NCBI GenBank assembly: GCA_016938235.1
Contig: JAFGVA010000109.1
Coordinates: 56,966-120,965 of the forward strand
Direction of reading: 5' to 3'
Length of the DNA stretch: 64,000 bases
From: Bacteroidales bacterium
GTDB lineage: Bacteria; Bacteroidota; Bacteroidia; Bacteroidales; UBA10428
Shown here: positions 1 to 8,719 of the stretch, piece after piece
Numbering within the stretch: position 1 is the stretch's first letter
Layout: each line of letters opens with the position of its first letter
Notes under the pieces: model-generated
What the model saw: the letters and a program-made list of their open reading frames with translations, nothing else
Database searches by the model: none
Told to the model about the DNA's origin: nothing
Made by a program: the position numbers and the translations under genes

Positions 1-1478
1 GTATGTTCGAAGAATTCAAAAACCCTTTTCACTTCGTTTGTTAGTCTTGAATCGCTGGTAAACAGAATTAAGTCGGAGTAAACTTCGGCATTTCCTTCGT
101 GGAAATTACCCGTACTGATACAGGCATAGTTTTTTCTGGCATAGCCCTCAACCCTAACAATACTAAGTAATTTAGCATGAACCTTCAGGTTGGGTATTCC
201 GAAATAAATTGTTGCGCCAACCTCTTCGAGCTTTCTCGACCAATAAATATTTGCTTCTTCGTCAAACCTGGCTTGTAATTCGATTACCACATTTACTTTT
301 TTACCGTTTCTGCAGGCATTCATCAAGGCATTAATAACTTTTGAGTTTCGGGCAACACGGTAAATGGTTATCGATATTTCTTTAACATTAGGATCGATTG
401 AAGCTTCCTGCAAAAGAGAAATAAAAACATTAAAATCCTGGTAAGGAACATGAACCATAAAATCTTTCTGCTTCATTACGGCAAAGATGCTTTTATGTCC
501 AATAATAGCCGGATGTGGCACTGGAGGCATCTGACTAAACTGCAATTCGCTTCCCCCTATACTCGGAAAACTCATAAAATCCTTAAAGTTATGATATCTT
601 CCTCCGGGTATAAGGTTGTTTTCATCATCGAGACCAACACGATCAATAATAAAATCTAAAAGATCTTTTGCAATACTGTTATCGTAAACAAACCTTACAG
701 GTTGTCCTGTTTTTCGTCCTAATACTCCTTTCGACATTTTTTCCAGAAAGCTTTGCGAAACATCATTATCTAAATCCAGCTCTGCATCGCGGGTCATCTT
801 CACTGTCCAGGCTTCGAAAGTGTCAAAATTGAATATGGAGAAAATATCTTCAAGTGAGAACCTGATTGTATCTTCAAGAAGTATAATAAACTTGCGTGGT
901 TCATCGGAAGGCAATTCTATAAAACGAGGCAGGTTTTCAGTTGGAATTTCAATGAGCGCGAATTCATCTTTTACCTTTTTTGCAGTACTGGAAAGTTTTA
1001 TTCCCAGATAAATCGATCTGTCTTTGAGATAGGGAAATTCGTCGATGTTATGAAGCATTATCGGAGTAAGCACCGGCATTACATTTTCCCTGAAATATTT
1101 TTTCAGGAAAATTTCCTGCCCGGGATTCAGCTCTTTCTCATTTATTATAAAAATACTGTGCTTCTCAAGCTCGCCAACAATCTTATGAAAGGCCGTTTCA
1201 AACTTATTCTGAAGGTTAATTACCTTGCGCTGAATTTTGCCCATAAGAACATGAGGTTTGATTCCCTCAACCCTTCGCTTGCCATATTGAACATCAATCA
1301 TGCGTTTAATGGTAGCTACGCGTACCTTAAAAAATTCATCAAGATTGTTGGAAAAAATACCAAGAAAACGAATACGCTCAATGAGTGGTACCATGGGATC
1401 GATAGACTCCTGCAAAACCCTGTGATTAAATGACAACCAACTTAATTCGCGATTTATTATTCTTTGTTTTCTTGACAT
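1..1478 (-). CDS. ppk1: polyphosphate kinase 1 (3' end outside window)
   Basis: Makes polyphosphate reversibly from ATP. About 492 codons are visible of a family length near 690, so roughly the last 200 residues lie beyond base 1. The start is ATG at 1476-1478, giving MSRKQRIINRELSWLSFNHR, the typical PPK1 N-terminal domain, followed by FLGIFSNNLDEFFKVRVA. Near the left edge the motif KVHAK carries the histidine known in this family to be phosphorylated, followed by STGNFHEGNAEVY and the ILFTSD segment. The second catalytic histidine would be outside the window. It is the last visible gene of a minus-strand run (phoH, sixA-like, ppk1) with gaps of 15 and 28 bases. There is no sign of a frameshift. 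The identification is secure; only the truncation by the window limits it. Confidence 0.95.
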   Translation of the reverse strand, partial: MSRKQRIINRELSWLSFNHRVLQESIDPMVPLIERIRFLGIFSNNLDEFFKVRVATIKRMIDVQYGKRRVEGIKPHVLMGKIQRKVINLQNKFETAFHKIVGELEKHSIFIINEKELNPGQEIFLKKYFRENVMPVLTPIMLHNIDEFPYLKDRSIYLGIKLSSTAKKVKDEFALIEIPTENLPRFIELPSDEPRKFIILLEDTIRFSLEDIFSIFNFDTFEAWTVKMTRDAELDLDNDVSQSFLEKMSKGVLGRKTGQPVRFVYDNSIAKDLLDFIIDRVGLDDENNLIPGGRYHNFKDFMSFPSIGGSELQFSQMPPVPHPAIIGHKSIFAVMKQKDFMVHVPYQDFNVFISLLQEASIDPNVKEISITIYRVARNSKVINALMNACRNGKKVNVVIELQARFDEEANIYWSRKLEEVGATIYFGIPNLKVHAKLLSIVRVEGYARKNYACISTGNFHEGNAEVYSDLILFTSDSRLTNEVKRVFEFFEH

Positions 1479-1506
1479 AAACTGATACGGTTTTTAAACC
1501 TTCTCT

Positions 1507-2016
1507 TTATACCAGGTTTTCGTTTTTTGGAGAATCTATTTTGAATTCTTTGATATTTTCATGAGAAACAGAGCTCCAATCAGAAGTTTCAAACTTTAAA
1601 TAGGCAACACCACAGGATATAAGTTCAAGATAGGAACTTCCTGATAATACGGTTGCAAGTTCGGAAAAGTCAGGGTTATGTCCAAAAATCATTAGTACTT
1701 TAATGCTATTGGTCTGTTCGGCCAGTAATTTTTTAATAACTCCTACACCACTTCCGTAAAGTCGTTCATCTATTTTAAGTTTAGAATACTTATCTTCCAG
1801 AACTCTCATAAAAATATCGGCTGTATGAAGAGCCCTGATTGCCGGAGAACTAATCATCAGATCCGGAATCTTCCTTTCGATTTTTATTCGTCGGGCCATC
1901 TCGTATGCATCACGAATGCCTTTTAATTTTAAAGGCCTATCAATGTCAGAAATGTTTTCGTAATCCCAGGATGACTTTGCATGACGTACAATGAATAATT
2001 CTTTAAAAGACGACAT
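1507..2016 (-). CDS. SixA-like histidine phosphatase
   Basis: A 169-residue protein of the histidine phosphatase (phosphoglycerate mutase-like) superfamily. The N-terminal LFIVRHAKSSWD contains the RHA motif whose His is the phosphate acceptor. ISSPAIRALHTA supplies the second arginine, and MIFGHNPDF near residue 115 supplies the second catalytic His. Length and layout match SixA, which in Enterobacteria removes phosphate from histidine phosphotransfer domains. In Bacteroidota this small phosphatase is often annotated only by family, so its substrate is unknown. It sits between phoH and ppk1, 28 bases from ppk1, which suggests phosphate or polyphosphate metabolism as well as His-phosphate signalling. 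Family certain, role inferred. Confidence 0.85.
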   Translation of the reverse strand: MSSFKELFIVRHAKSSWDYENISDIDRPLKLKGIRDAYEMARRIKIERKIPDLMISSPAIRALHTADIFMRVLEDKYSKLKIDERLYGSGVGVIKKLLAEQTNSIKVLMIFGHNPDFSELATVLSGSSYLELISCGVAYLKFETSDWSSVSHENIKEFKIDSPKNENLV

Positions 2017-2031
2017 AGATTTTATATTTTT

Positions 2032-3369
2032 TTAAAGCAGGTTACTTGCTAATTCAGCCAGGTAACTTCGTTCACCTTTTACAAGGTTTACATGAGCAAA
2101 AATATCCTGACCAAGCATTTTATCTGTAAGATACGATAATCCGTTTGATTTTAAATCAAGATAGGGTGTATCTATCTGCTCAATATCTCCGGTGAACACC
2201 ATTTTTGTGCCCTCACCTGCCCTGGTTATTATCGTTTTTATTTCGTGTGGAGTTAAGTTCTGAGCTTCATCGACAATAAAAAATGCATTCGACAAACTTC
2301 TGCCCCTGATATATGCTAAAGGCGTAATAATTAGTTTTTCCTCCTTCTGCATTTCTTCAATTTTCTGATAATCTTTACTTGTTGATTTAAACTTATTTTT
2401 AATCACATCAAGGTTATCAAAAAGAGGCTGCATATAAGGGCCAATCTTTTCTTTTACATCTCCTGGCAAAAATCCTATGTCCCTGTTGCTTAAGGGAACA
2501 ATAGGTCTTGCCAGAAAAATCTGTGCGTACTTTTGCCTTTGTTCAATAGCTGCTGCCAATGCCAGTAAAGTTTTACCTGTACCTGCTTTGCCAGTTATTG
2601 TTACAAGTTGAATTTCATCGCGCATCAAAGAGTCAACAGCAAAGGTTTGTTCAGCATTTCGGGGGTCAATTCCATAAATCTTTTGTTTAAGCACCCTCAT
2701 GAAAACATGCTGAAATGGATTGTAGTACACAATGGCACTCGACCTGCTGCCTTTAAGAATATAGTACTGATTGGGTTTTGGTAAAATATTCAGTTTGACC
2801 GAATCAATGGGAACACCCTCAACCTCCTCATATACCTGGGTAATCAGGTTATCGTCAACGTTATCAACCTGACTTATACCTTTATAAAATTCATCAATAT
2901 TCTGAACCTTGTCACTTTCATAGTCAGCCGACATTACGCCTATCGACTTAGCTTTCATTCGAAGGTTGATGTCCTTAGTAACCAGCGTAACACTTTTATC
3001 CTTATTTTTTAAAGTTATATACTCTGCGATGGCCAGAATTCTGTGATCCGGAGTGTTTTCGGGGAATGATGCCTGTATTTGCGCAGAAAATGGTTTTCCT
3101 GTCTCAATACTTAATTTACCTAATTTTTCGCCTAGTTTAACACCACCGCTGAACAGATTATCTCCTGAAATTTTATCCAACTCACGGGTAAATTCTCGCG
3201 CATGGAAATTGATTAAATCATTTCCTTTTTTAAATTTGTCAAGCTCTTCAAGAACAGTAATAGGAATAACTATGTCGTTTTCCTCAAAATTATAAATGCT
3301 CAAAAAATCGTGTAGTAAAACATTGGTGTCAATCACAAATATTTTTTTCTTCTTCTTCGCCATACTCAT
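2032..3369 (-). CDS. phoH: PIN domain-PhoH family ATPase
   Basis: A 445-residue protein. The N-terminal PIN nuclease-like domain (about residues 8-150) opens with IFVIDTNVLLHD and carries its first acidic metal ligand. The C-terminal half is a PhoH-type P-loop ATPase with Walker A GKAGTGKT (about residue 260), Walker B FFIVDEAQN and the sensor segment VFTGDIEQID. This is the long PhoH2/YlaK architecture, thought to couple RNA unwinding to ribonuclease action. Two ATGs lie six bases apart (3369 and 3363); either could be used, and the basic MAKKKKK run follows. First gene of the operon with the SixA-like phosphatase and ppk1. The name PhoH comes from phosphate-starvation control in E. coli; I see no Pho box here. 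Confidence 0.92.
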   Translation of the reverse strand: MSMAKKKKKIFVIDTNVLLHDFLSIYNFEENDIVIPITVLEELDKFKKGNDLINFHAREFTRELDKISGDNLFSGGVKLGEKLGKLSIETGKPFSAQIQASFPENTPDHRILAIAEYITLKNKDKSVTLVTKDINLRMKAKSIGVMSADYESDKVQNIDEFYKGISQVDNVDDNLITQVYEEVEGVPIDSVKLNILPKPNQYYILKGSRSSAIVYYNPFQHVFMRVLKQKIYGIDPRNAEQTFAVDSLMRDEIQLVTITGKAGTGKTLLALAAAIEQRQKYAQIFLARPIVPLSNRDIGFLPGDVKEKIGPYMQPLFDNLDVIKNKFKSTSKDYQKIEEMQKEEKLIITPLAYIRGRSLSNAFFIVDEAQNLTPHEIKTIITRAGEGTKMVFTGDIEQIDTPYLDLKSNGLSYLTDKMLGQDIFAHVNLVKGERSYLAELASNLL

Positions 3370-3497
3370 TCAATTTTATTTTTCTGTCTGTCAATATATT
3401 GTCAAATCACCGACTAATAATATTTGCACAGGAATTAAATATAGGAATTTTATTTGTTTTAATTTTGTTGCCCTATTAACAATATGAACAGTTTTGT

Positions 3498-4007
3498 ATG
3501 GAATTATTTGAAGCATTATTCAGTCGCAGAAGTATAAGAAAATATTTAGAAAAAGAAATTGCTGACTCTCAGATTGAACAAATAATTGAGGCCGGTATGT
3601 TTGCACCTTCGGCAGTAAACAAACAACCCTGGCATTTTATTGTTTTTCGGAATTCTGAAACAATAAAATCGATTATAGAAGTTCACCCCAATGCAGGAAT
3701 GTTGGTAGGCGCATCGGCTGGTATTCTAATTTGTTTTGATAAGCAACTTGAACATGACCATGGATATGGACCAATTGATTGTTCCGCAGCAACACAAAAT
3801 ATGTTATTGGCTGCTCATGGCTTGGGAATTGGCTCTTGCTGGGTTGGTATTTATCCCAGGGAAAACCGGATTGAAGCTTTACACAAATTATTTAACCTGC
3901 CTGAACATGTTATTCCATTTGCTGTTATATCACTTGGATATTCTGAACTTGTAAAAAGCAAACCTGACAGATTTAAAAAAGACAGAATACACTACGAAAA
4001 ATGGTAA
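3498..4007 (+). CDS. nitroreductase family protein
   Basis: A 169-residue FMN-dependent oxidoreductase of the short nitroreductase family. Near the N-terminus, LFSRRSIRKYLEKEI is the family's FMN-phosphate binding signature, followed by APSAVNKQPWHFIVFR. The C-terminal half has AAHGLGIGSCWVGIYP and FAVISLGYSE, both usual in these enzymes. Members reduce nitroaromatics, quinones or enones with NAD(P)H; the physiological substrate cannot be read from the sequence. It lies 47 bases upstream of folC on the same strand and may be co-transcribed. The divergent 128-base gap to phoH must hold promoters for both directions, including a TAATTTTG at 3460-3467 on the plus strand. Confidence 0.88.
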   Translation: MELFEALFSRRSIRKYLEKEIADSQIEQIIEAGMFAPSAVNKQPWHFIVFRNSETIKSIIEVHPNAGMLVGASAGILICFDKQLEHDHGYGPIDCSAATQNMLLAAHGLGIGSCWVGIYPRENRIEALHKLFNLPEHVIPFAVISLGYSELVKSKPDRFKKDRIHYEKW

Positions 4008-4054
4008 GTGCAAAAAAATGAGCTGATTTGCAACAGGAGGCAAGTAAATTTCAA

Positions 4055-5350
4055 ATGACATACGAAGAAACATTAAACTATATGTATGAGTCGCTGCCTA
4101 TGTATCAGCGCATTGGAGGTGCTGCATACAAAGCCGATCTTGAGAATGCTTATGAATTGGATAAGCTTTCGGGAACACCTCATAAATCCTTTAAAACAAT
4201 ACATATTGCCGGTACAAACGGGAAAGGCTCTGTAAGCCATATGCTGGCTTCTGTATTTCAACATGCAGGATACAAAACAGGCTTATATACATCGCCACAC
4301 CTGCTCGATTTTCGCGAAAGAATTAAAGTTGACGGAATTCCTGTTTCTAAGGAATACGTTATTAAATACATTCAACGAAACCAGTGTTTTTATGAATTTA
4401 TAAAACCTTCTTTTTTTGAAATGACAGTCTTTATGGCATTCAGTTATTTTAAAACTCAAAAAGTAGATATTGCCATCATAGAAACCGGACTTGGAGGGAG
4501 ACTTGACACCACCAATATAATTTCGCCCATAGCATCAGTAATTACAAACATTGCCCATGACCATATGCAATTTCTTGGCAAAGAATTGAAGCATATTGCA
4601 AAGGAAAAAGCCGGAATAATTAAACCGGGAATACCTGCTGTTATTGGCGAAACCGATGATATATCTTCCAGAGTGTTTGGCTCAAGGGCTTGTCTGATGG
4701 AATCTCCTGTTTATTTTGCCGACCAGGAGATTAAGTACGAGTATTCGCTCCGATCGGTTCATGATACTGTTTCTCACAGATTTTCTGTGAATGGTTCTTC
4801 GGTTGATTATGAAACTGACTTACTGGGTGCCTACCAATATAAAAACATAAGAACCTGTATAAAAGCCCTGGAAGTTACCAAAAACCTTATCCCTGTTACT
4901 GAAAATGATATAATTGAAGGACTAAAACAGGTTCGAACAACTACCGGTTTAATGGGCAGGTGGCAGGAAATGGCCTATAATCCTTTGGTGGTATGCGATA
5001 TTGCTCACAATGAAGCTGGAATTCGTGAAATTGTAAATCAGCTAGAAAACTCTGCATACAAGAAACTTCATATGATTCTGGGTTTTGTGAATGATAAAGA
5101 AATCGGCAAAATACTTGAAATTCTGCCTAAAGATGCTAAATACTATTTTACCAGGGCTGATATTCCCCGTTCTGCTGATCCTTCAATGGTGGCTGACCTG
5201 GCATCGAAATGCAAACTTATTGGAAATATTTATAACGATGTGGGCTCTGCCTATCATAATGCAATACAGTCTGCTGATGCTGAAGACCTCATATATATTG
5301 GTGGCAGCACCTTTATTGTAGCTGATTATTTAGCCCTTGAAAAAAAATAA
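4055..5350 (+). CDS. folC: bifunctional dihydrofolate/folylpolyglutamate synthase
   Basis: Adds L-glutamate to dihydropteroate and to folates, in the Mur ligase superfamily. The P-loop GTNGKGSV lies near residue 50, followed by the TSPHLLDFRERI segment typical of FolC, then IETGLGGRLDTTN and the metal-binding ITNIAHDH. FolC-type EKAGIIK and the C-terminal VVCDIAHNEAGI (Asp/His of the glutamate ligase domain) follow. The frame stays open back to a TTG at 4028, but I choose ATG 4055 because MTYEETLNYMYESLPMYQR matches how Bacteroidota FolC proteins begin; an AGGAGG lies just upstream. Length 431 residues is normal. It ends just before the tRNA-Val promoter. Confidence 0.93.
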   Translation: MTYEETLNYMYESLPMYQRIGGAAYKADLENAYELDKLSGTPHKSFKTIHIAGTNGKGSVSHMLASVFQHAGYKTGLYTSPHLLDFRERIKVDGIPVSKEYVIKYIQRNQCFYEFIKPSFFEMTVFMAFSYFKTQKVDIAIIETGLGGRLDTTNIISPIASVITNIAHDHMQFLGKELKHIAKEKAGIIKPGIPAVIGETDDISSRVFGSRACLMESPVYFADQEIKYEYSLRSVHDTVSHRFSVNGSSVDYETDLLGAYQYKNIRTCIKALEVTKNLIPVTENDIIEGLKQVRTTTGLMGRWQEMAYNPLVVCDIAHNEAGIREIVNQLENSAYKKLHMILGFVNDKEIGKILEILPKDAKYYFTRADIPRSADPSMVADLASKCKLIGNIYNDVGSAYHNAIQSADAEDLIYIGGSTFIVADYLALEKK

Positions 5351-5356
5351 AAAAAG

Positions 5357-5388
5357 TTTTGTAATTCTAAAAAACACATCTATATTTG
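5357..5388 (+). promoter_or_regulatory. housekeeping promoter of tRNA-Val
   Basis: TTTTG at 5357-5361 and TATATTTG at 5381-5388 are separated by 19 bases, matching the Bacteroidota primary-sigma pattern (-33 TTTG, -7 TAnnTTTG). The tRNA begins 31 bases after the -7 box. It starts right after the folC stop codon. Confidence 0.75.
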
Positions 5389-5419
5389 CACCGCCTTTAA
5401 CACAAAGGCGCATATTTTA

Positions 5420-5494
5420 GGGCGATTAGCTCAGTTGGTTCAGAGCACTTGGTTTACACCCAAGGGGTCGGGGGTTCGACTCCCTCATCGCCCA
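5420..5494 (+). tRNA. tRNA-Val (anticodon TAC)
   Basis: A complete cloverleaf of 75 bases. The acceptor stem is GGGCGAT (5420-5426) paired with ATCGCCC (5487-5493), and base 5494 is the discriminator A. The anticodon arm CTTGG-TTTACAC-CCAAG presents TAC, which reads GTA and, with U34 modification, other valine codons. The T arm is GGGGG-TTCGACT-CCCTC with one G-T pair. The 3' CCA is not encoded. It is a single tRNA gene with its own promoter and terminator. Confidence 0.96.
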
Positions 5495-5501
5495 CAAAGA
5501 A

Positions 5502-5528
5502 GGATGTCAGATTTGGCATCCTTTTTTT
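5502..5528 (+). terminator. intrinsic terminator of tRNA-Val
   Basis: GGATGTC (5502-5508) and GGCATCC (5515-5521) form a seven-base-pair stem with one T-G pair and a six-base loop, followed by seven T (5522-5528). It separates the tRNA from the metallo-beta-lactamase gene. Confidence 0.88.
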
Positions 5529-5577
5529 ATTTCAATAAATCCCATATATTTCCACCGATTTCTAATAAAAAAACATT

Positions 5578-6318
5578 ATGATGAAAATACTATATAGTTT
5601 TCTTATTTTACTGTTGGTTCAAGCCAATGGATTAACTCAAAGTCAAGACAAAAAGATAAAAATTTCTGATGATTTAGAATTAATTCAAATCTCTGATGAT
5701 GCATATATTCATGTATCTTATACAATCTCTCCGAAATGGGGACGCATTGGCGCTAATGGATTGTTGCTAATCGATAACAAGCAAGCCTTTCTTTTTGATT
5801 CGCCCTGGTCAGATAAACAAACAGAAGAACTGATTTCATGGGCAGAAGATTCAATGAATATTGAAATAGTTGGTTTTATACCTAACCATTGGCATGAAGA
5901 CTGTATGGGTGGATTAAAGTATATTCAGGAAAAGGGTATAAATTCATATGCAAACCAGATGACTATTGAAATTGCCAAAACAAACGACTTGCCTGTTCCC
6001 GAAAATGAGTTTAAAGATTCCTTAGAATTAAAACTTGGAGAAAAACTAATCAAATGTTATTATTTTGGTGCAGCTCACTCAATGGATAATATTGTAGTCT
6101 GGATACCCTCTGAACAGATTTTGTTCCCTGCATGTATGGTTAAGGATATGTATGCTAATAATCTGGGAAACACAGCCGATGGAGACCTGAATTCATACCC
6201 AACGACTATAACAAAAGTGATGAATAAATTTCCAACAGCAAAGATTGTGATACCCGGACATGGTGCATATGGAGGAAAAGAGTTACTTGAACATACATTG
6301 AAATTAACCAAAAAGTAA
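5578..6318 (+). CDS. subclass B1 metallo-beta-lactamase, CcrA/CfiA-like
   Basis: A 246-residue secreted zinc hydrolase that should open the ring of penicillins, cephalosporins and carbapenems. Residues 1-22 are a signal peptide. All six zinc ligands of the B1 subclass are present: H104, H106 and D108 in PNHWHEDCMGG, H167 in GAAHSMDN, C186 in FPACMVKD, and H228 in IPGHGAYGG. The substrate-binding Lys (K189) and Asn (N198) are also present. Position 109 is Cys, as in B. fragilis CcrA, where most other B1 enzymes have Arg. Long stretches such as SYANQMTIEIAK and LPVPENEFKDSL closely follow CcrA. Two ATGs (5578, 5581) are possible. It is followed 33 bases later by the GH5 gene and shows no insertion sequence or recombination site, so it looks like a resident gene. 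Activity is inferred from sequence. Confidence 0.93.
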   Translation: MMKILYSFLILLLVQANGLTQSQDKKIKISDDLELIQISDDAYIHVSYTISPKWGRIGANGLLLIDNKQAFLFDSPWSDKQTEELISWAEDSMNIEIVGFIPNHWHEDCMGGLKYIQEKGINSYANQMTIEIAKTNDLPVPENEFKDSLELKLGEKLIKCYYFGAAHSMDNIVVWIPSEQILFPACMVKDMYANNLGNTADGDLNSYPTTITKVMNKFPTAKIVIPGHGAYGGKELLEHTLKLTKK

Positions 6319-6351
6319 TGGATAGTTATCGCTGCAAAAAACTTAAATTAT

Positions 6352-8610
6352 ATGAACCGAATATTTATTACTGTTTTGTTTTTGGGTCTGGCAATCTCTG
6401 CTAACTCGCAAAAAAACCGGATTACCTATAATAATCAGGATTTATTTCTGAATGGAGCCAATCTTGCCTGGATAGATTTTGCCAATGATATTGGCACAGA
6501 AAATGTGAATTTTGAACGATTTGGAAAAGTGTTCAAAGAAATACACGATTTTGGAGGTAACAGTGTACGATTGTGGTTACATACCAATGGAACCAAAACA
6601 CCTGAATTTAGTAACGATACAGTAATTGGCCCGGGAACCGGTGCTATTGATGATTTAAAACAAATCCTGGATACTGCTTGTAAATACGACCTCGGTTTAA
6701 TTCTTTGTTTATGGTCGTTTGATATGCTTAAGGAAGACCTTGCAGCAACTTTTCTTATACAAAACCGAAAGATACTTGAAGAAGAAGATGCTTTAAACAG
6801 TTACATTGAATATGCATTAAAACCTATGGTTGATTCAACAAAAAACCATCCGGGAATAATTGCCTGGGAAGTATTTAACGAACCGGAAGGCATGATTCCG
6901 GACGCCTTCTGGGGTGGCTGGAGTGGAGTTGGCCATGTTGCCCGTGCCAATGTTCAGCGGGTAATAAATCGTGTTGCAGGAGCCATACACAGAATAGACA
7001 CCAGTTTACAGGTAACAAGTGGTGCTCACAACATGCACTCTCTGACCGATAAAGCAGATGGTGGAGAACAGGGAGATGGAAATTTTTATTCCGACTCAGC
7101 ACTTTACTTTATTGGTGGAGATACTCTGGGCTACCTTGATTTTTACCAGGTGCATCATTACAATTTCCCTTTAAATCCTTTTAATCATAACTGTGAATAC
7201 TGGGATTTAGATAAGCCCCTTCTCATAGGAGAATTCCATCCTGGAGATGATGATCTGGGAGATTTCAGTAATTACGAAACCCTTATCGATAGCGGTTATG
7301 CAGGTGCTTTGGGATGGATGTGGCTTGATTCTTACGGCAATGCTATTAAAGATGAAGTTCAATATCTTTTTTTAAACAGAACTTCTGATGTTGACATAGA
7401 TAACAATATAGGAGATGCCCCGGCTGTTGAATTTTCCGGACCTGACGATGGTTCCGGCTTAGATTCGGGAACCGATGTAAATTTTTCTGCTGAAGCTGAA
7501 GATACAGATGGAACAATCGAAAAAATTGAGTTTATATTGTACCGAGAATTGATTGCTGACAGTGTTTTATATACTGACGAAGAAGCTCCCTATGCCTACA
7601 CCTGGTCGCCGGATGACGGAATATACAAGGTTTATGCAAAAGTTACAGATAATGATGGATATTCGAAAGAAAGCGACAGAATTATCTTTACTGTAGGTAC
7701 TCCCCCACGCTACCGCTACGAAGCTGAAGAAGCCCAATTAACAGGTGATGCAACGGCTAAAACCCATGCAGAAGCCAGCAATGGACTATATGTTGACTAC
7801 ACCAGCTCAGGCACTATTACCTGGACTATCCCAAATTGCCCTGCTACAGGTTCTTACGAAATGATTATTGGATTTGGCGTTTTCTATGGTGATAAAAACA
7901 ACTTCATTGTAATAAATGGTAATACTGAAAATCGGATAGATTATAAATTTACCGGCTCATCTGCCGAATGGCAGCGCGATACACTATCAATTGAATTGCT
8001 TGAAGGTAAAAACACCATTTCTATTGAATATTCCTGGGGCTGGATGCAATTTGACTTTATTGAGTTCCCATTTAAAAGATTAGCTTCTGCAACAAGTATT
8101 TCTGTTTCTACCGAATCTGGAAATAATTTCATAGACGCCGACAATGGTACTTTGCAAATGATTGTCACCATTGAACCAGAAGAAGCTTCGTATTACCCGG
8201 TTAAGTGGTCTGTTAGCAATAACAGCCTTGCTTCTATTGACGAAAATGGTGTACTTACAGGAACGAAGAATGGAACTGTAACAGTTACCGCTACAACCAC
8301 TGATGGTTCTGATTTATCTGAAGAAATGGATATAACGATCTCAAACCAAATATCAGGTATAGAAGACAATTTATATGCTGTAAAGTTATATCCCAGTCCG
8401 GTAGTAGATGTTTTACATTGTAAATTTGAGTCTGAAATTGAACGAATTGAAATATACAGCATACAAGGGATTCGTTTGTATACATACCTGGTTAACAGCG
8501 CTTTTGGAGCTATTGACGTATCAAATTACAAAGAAGGTATTTATTATCTGCATGTAAAATTTTCTGATAACACAGATAGGGTAAGCTTATTTGTGAAAAC
8601 AGTAAAATAG
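6352..8610 (+). CDS. T9SS-exported GH5-like glycoside hydrolase
   Basis: A 752-residue secreted multidomain enzyme. Signal peptide, residues 1-19. The GH5/clan A TIM barrel (about 20-345) resembles beta-mannanases: WEVFNEPEG carries the acid/base E167 and LIGEFHPG the nucleophile E284, with the aromatic YQVHHY before it. Then come an Ig-like domain (about 360-450, PVEFSGPDDGSG-like start), a CBM35/CBM6-type module (about 453-573, opening YRYEAEEAQLTG), a Big2 Ig domain (about 580-670) and a T9SS type A sorting domain (about 673-752, YPSPVVDVLHCKF). It should be surface-bound or released and act on a mannan- or glucan-type polysaccharide; the substrate is inferred from family only. It starts 33 bases after the metallo-beta-lactamase and may be co-transcribed with it. 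Confidence 0.88.
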   Translation: MNRIFITVLFLGLAISANSQKNRITYNNQDLFLNGANLAWIDFANDIGTENVNFERFGKVFKEIHDFGGNSVRLWLHTNGTKTPEFSNDTVIGPGTGAIDDLKQILDTACKYDLGLILCLWSFDMLKEDLAATFLIQNRKILEEEDALNSYIEYALKPMVDSTKNHPGIIAWEVFNEPEGMIPDAFWGGWSGVGHVARANVQRVINRVAGAIHRIDTSLQVTSGAHNMHSLTDKADGGEQGDGNFYSDSALYFIGGDTLGYLDFYQVHHYNFPLNPFNHNCEYWDLDKPLLIGEFHPGDDDLGDFSNYETLIDSGYAGALGWMWLDSYGNAIKDEVQYLFLNRTSDVDIDNNIGDAPAVEFSGPDDGSGLDSGTDVNFSAEAEDTDGTIEKIEFILYRELIADSVLYTDEEAPYAYTWSPDDGIYKVYAKVTDNDGYSKESDRIIFTVGTPPRYRYEAEEAQLTGDATAKTHAEASNGLYVDYTSSGTITWTIPNCPATGSYEMIIGFGVFYGDKNNFIVINGNTENRIDYKFTGSSAEWQRDTLSIELLEGKNTISIEYSWGWMQFDFIEFPFKRLASATSISVSTESGNNFIDADNGTLQMIVTIEPEEASYYPVKWSVSNNSLASIDENGVLTGTKNGTVTVTATTTDGSDLSEEMDITISNQISGIEDNLYAVKLYPSPVVDVLHCKFESEIERIEIYSIQGIRLYTYLVNSAFGAIDVSNYKEGIYYLHVKFSDNTDRVSLFVKTVK

Positions 8611-8719
8611 CATATAAAATTCGATAAAAACTTTGTTTCAGTTTTTGGTAGAAGCCAACTATTTCCTGTTTTATTCTTGCAAACATTTTTGTATCTTAAA
8701 GTATAGAATCTAAAAGAGC

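Noticed and set aside
1..1478. Possible truncation of ppk1
   Set aside because: The reading frame is intact up to the window edge; the missing C-terminus is due to the window boundary.
5578..6318. Mobile resistance cassette around the metallo-beta-lactamase
   Set aside because: No integrase, attC, insertion sequence or target duplication is visible, and the gene has the same base use as its neighbours.
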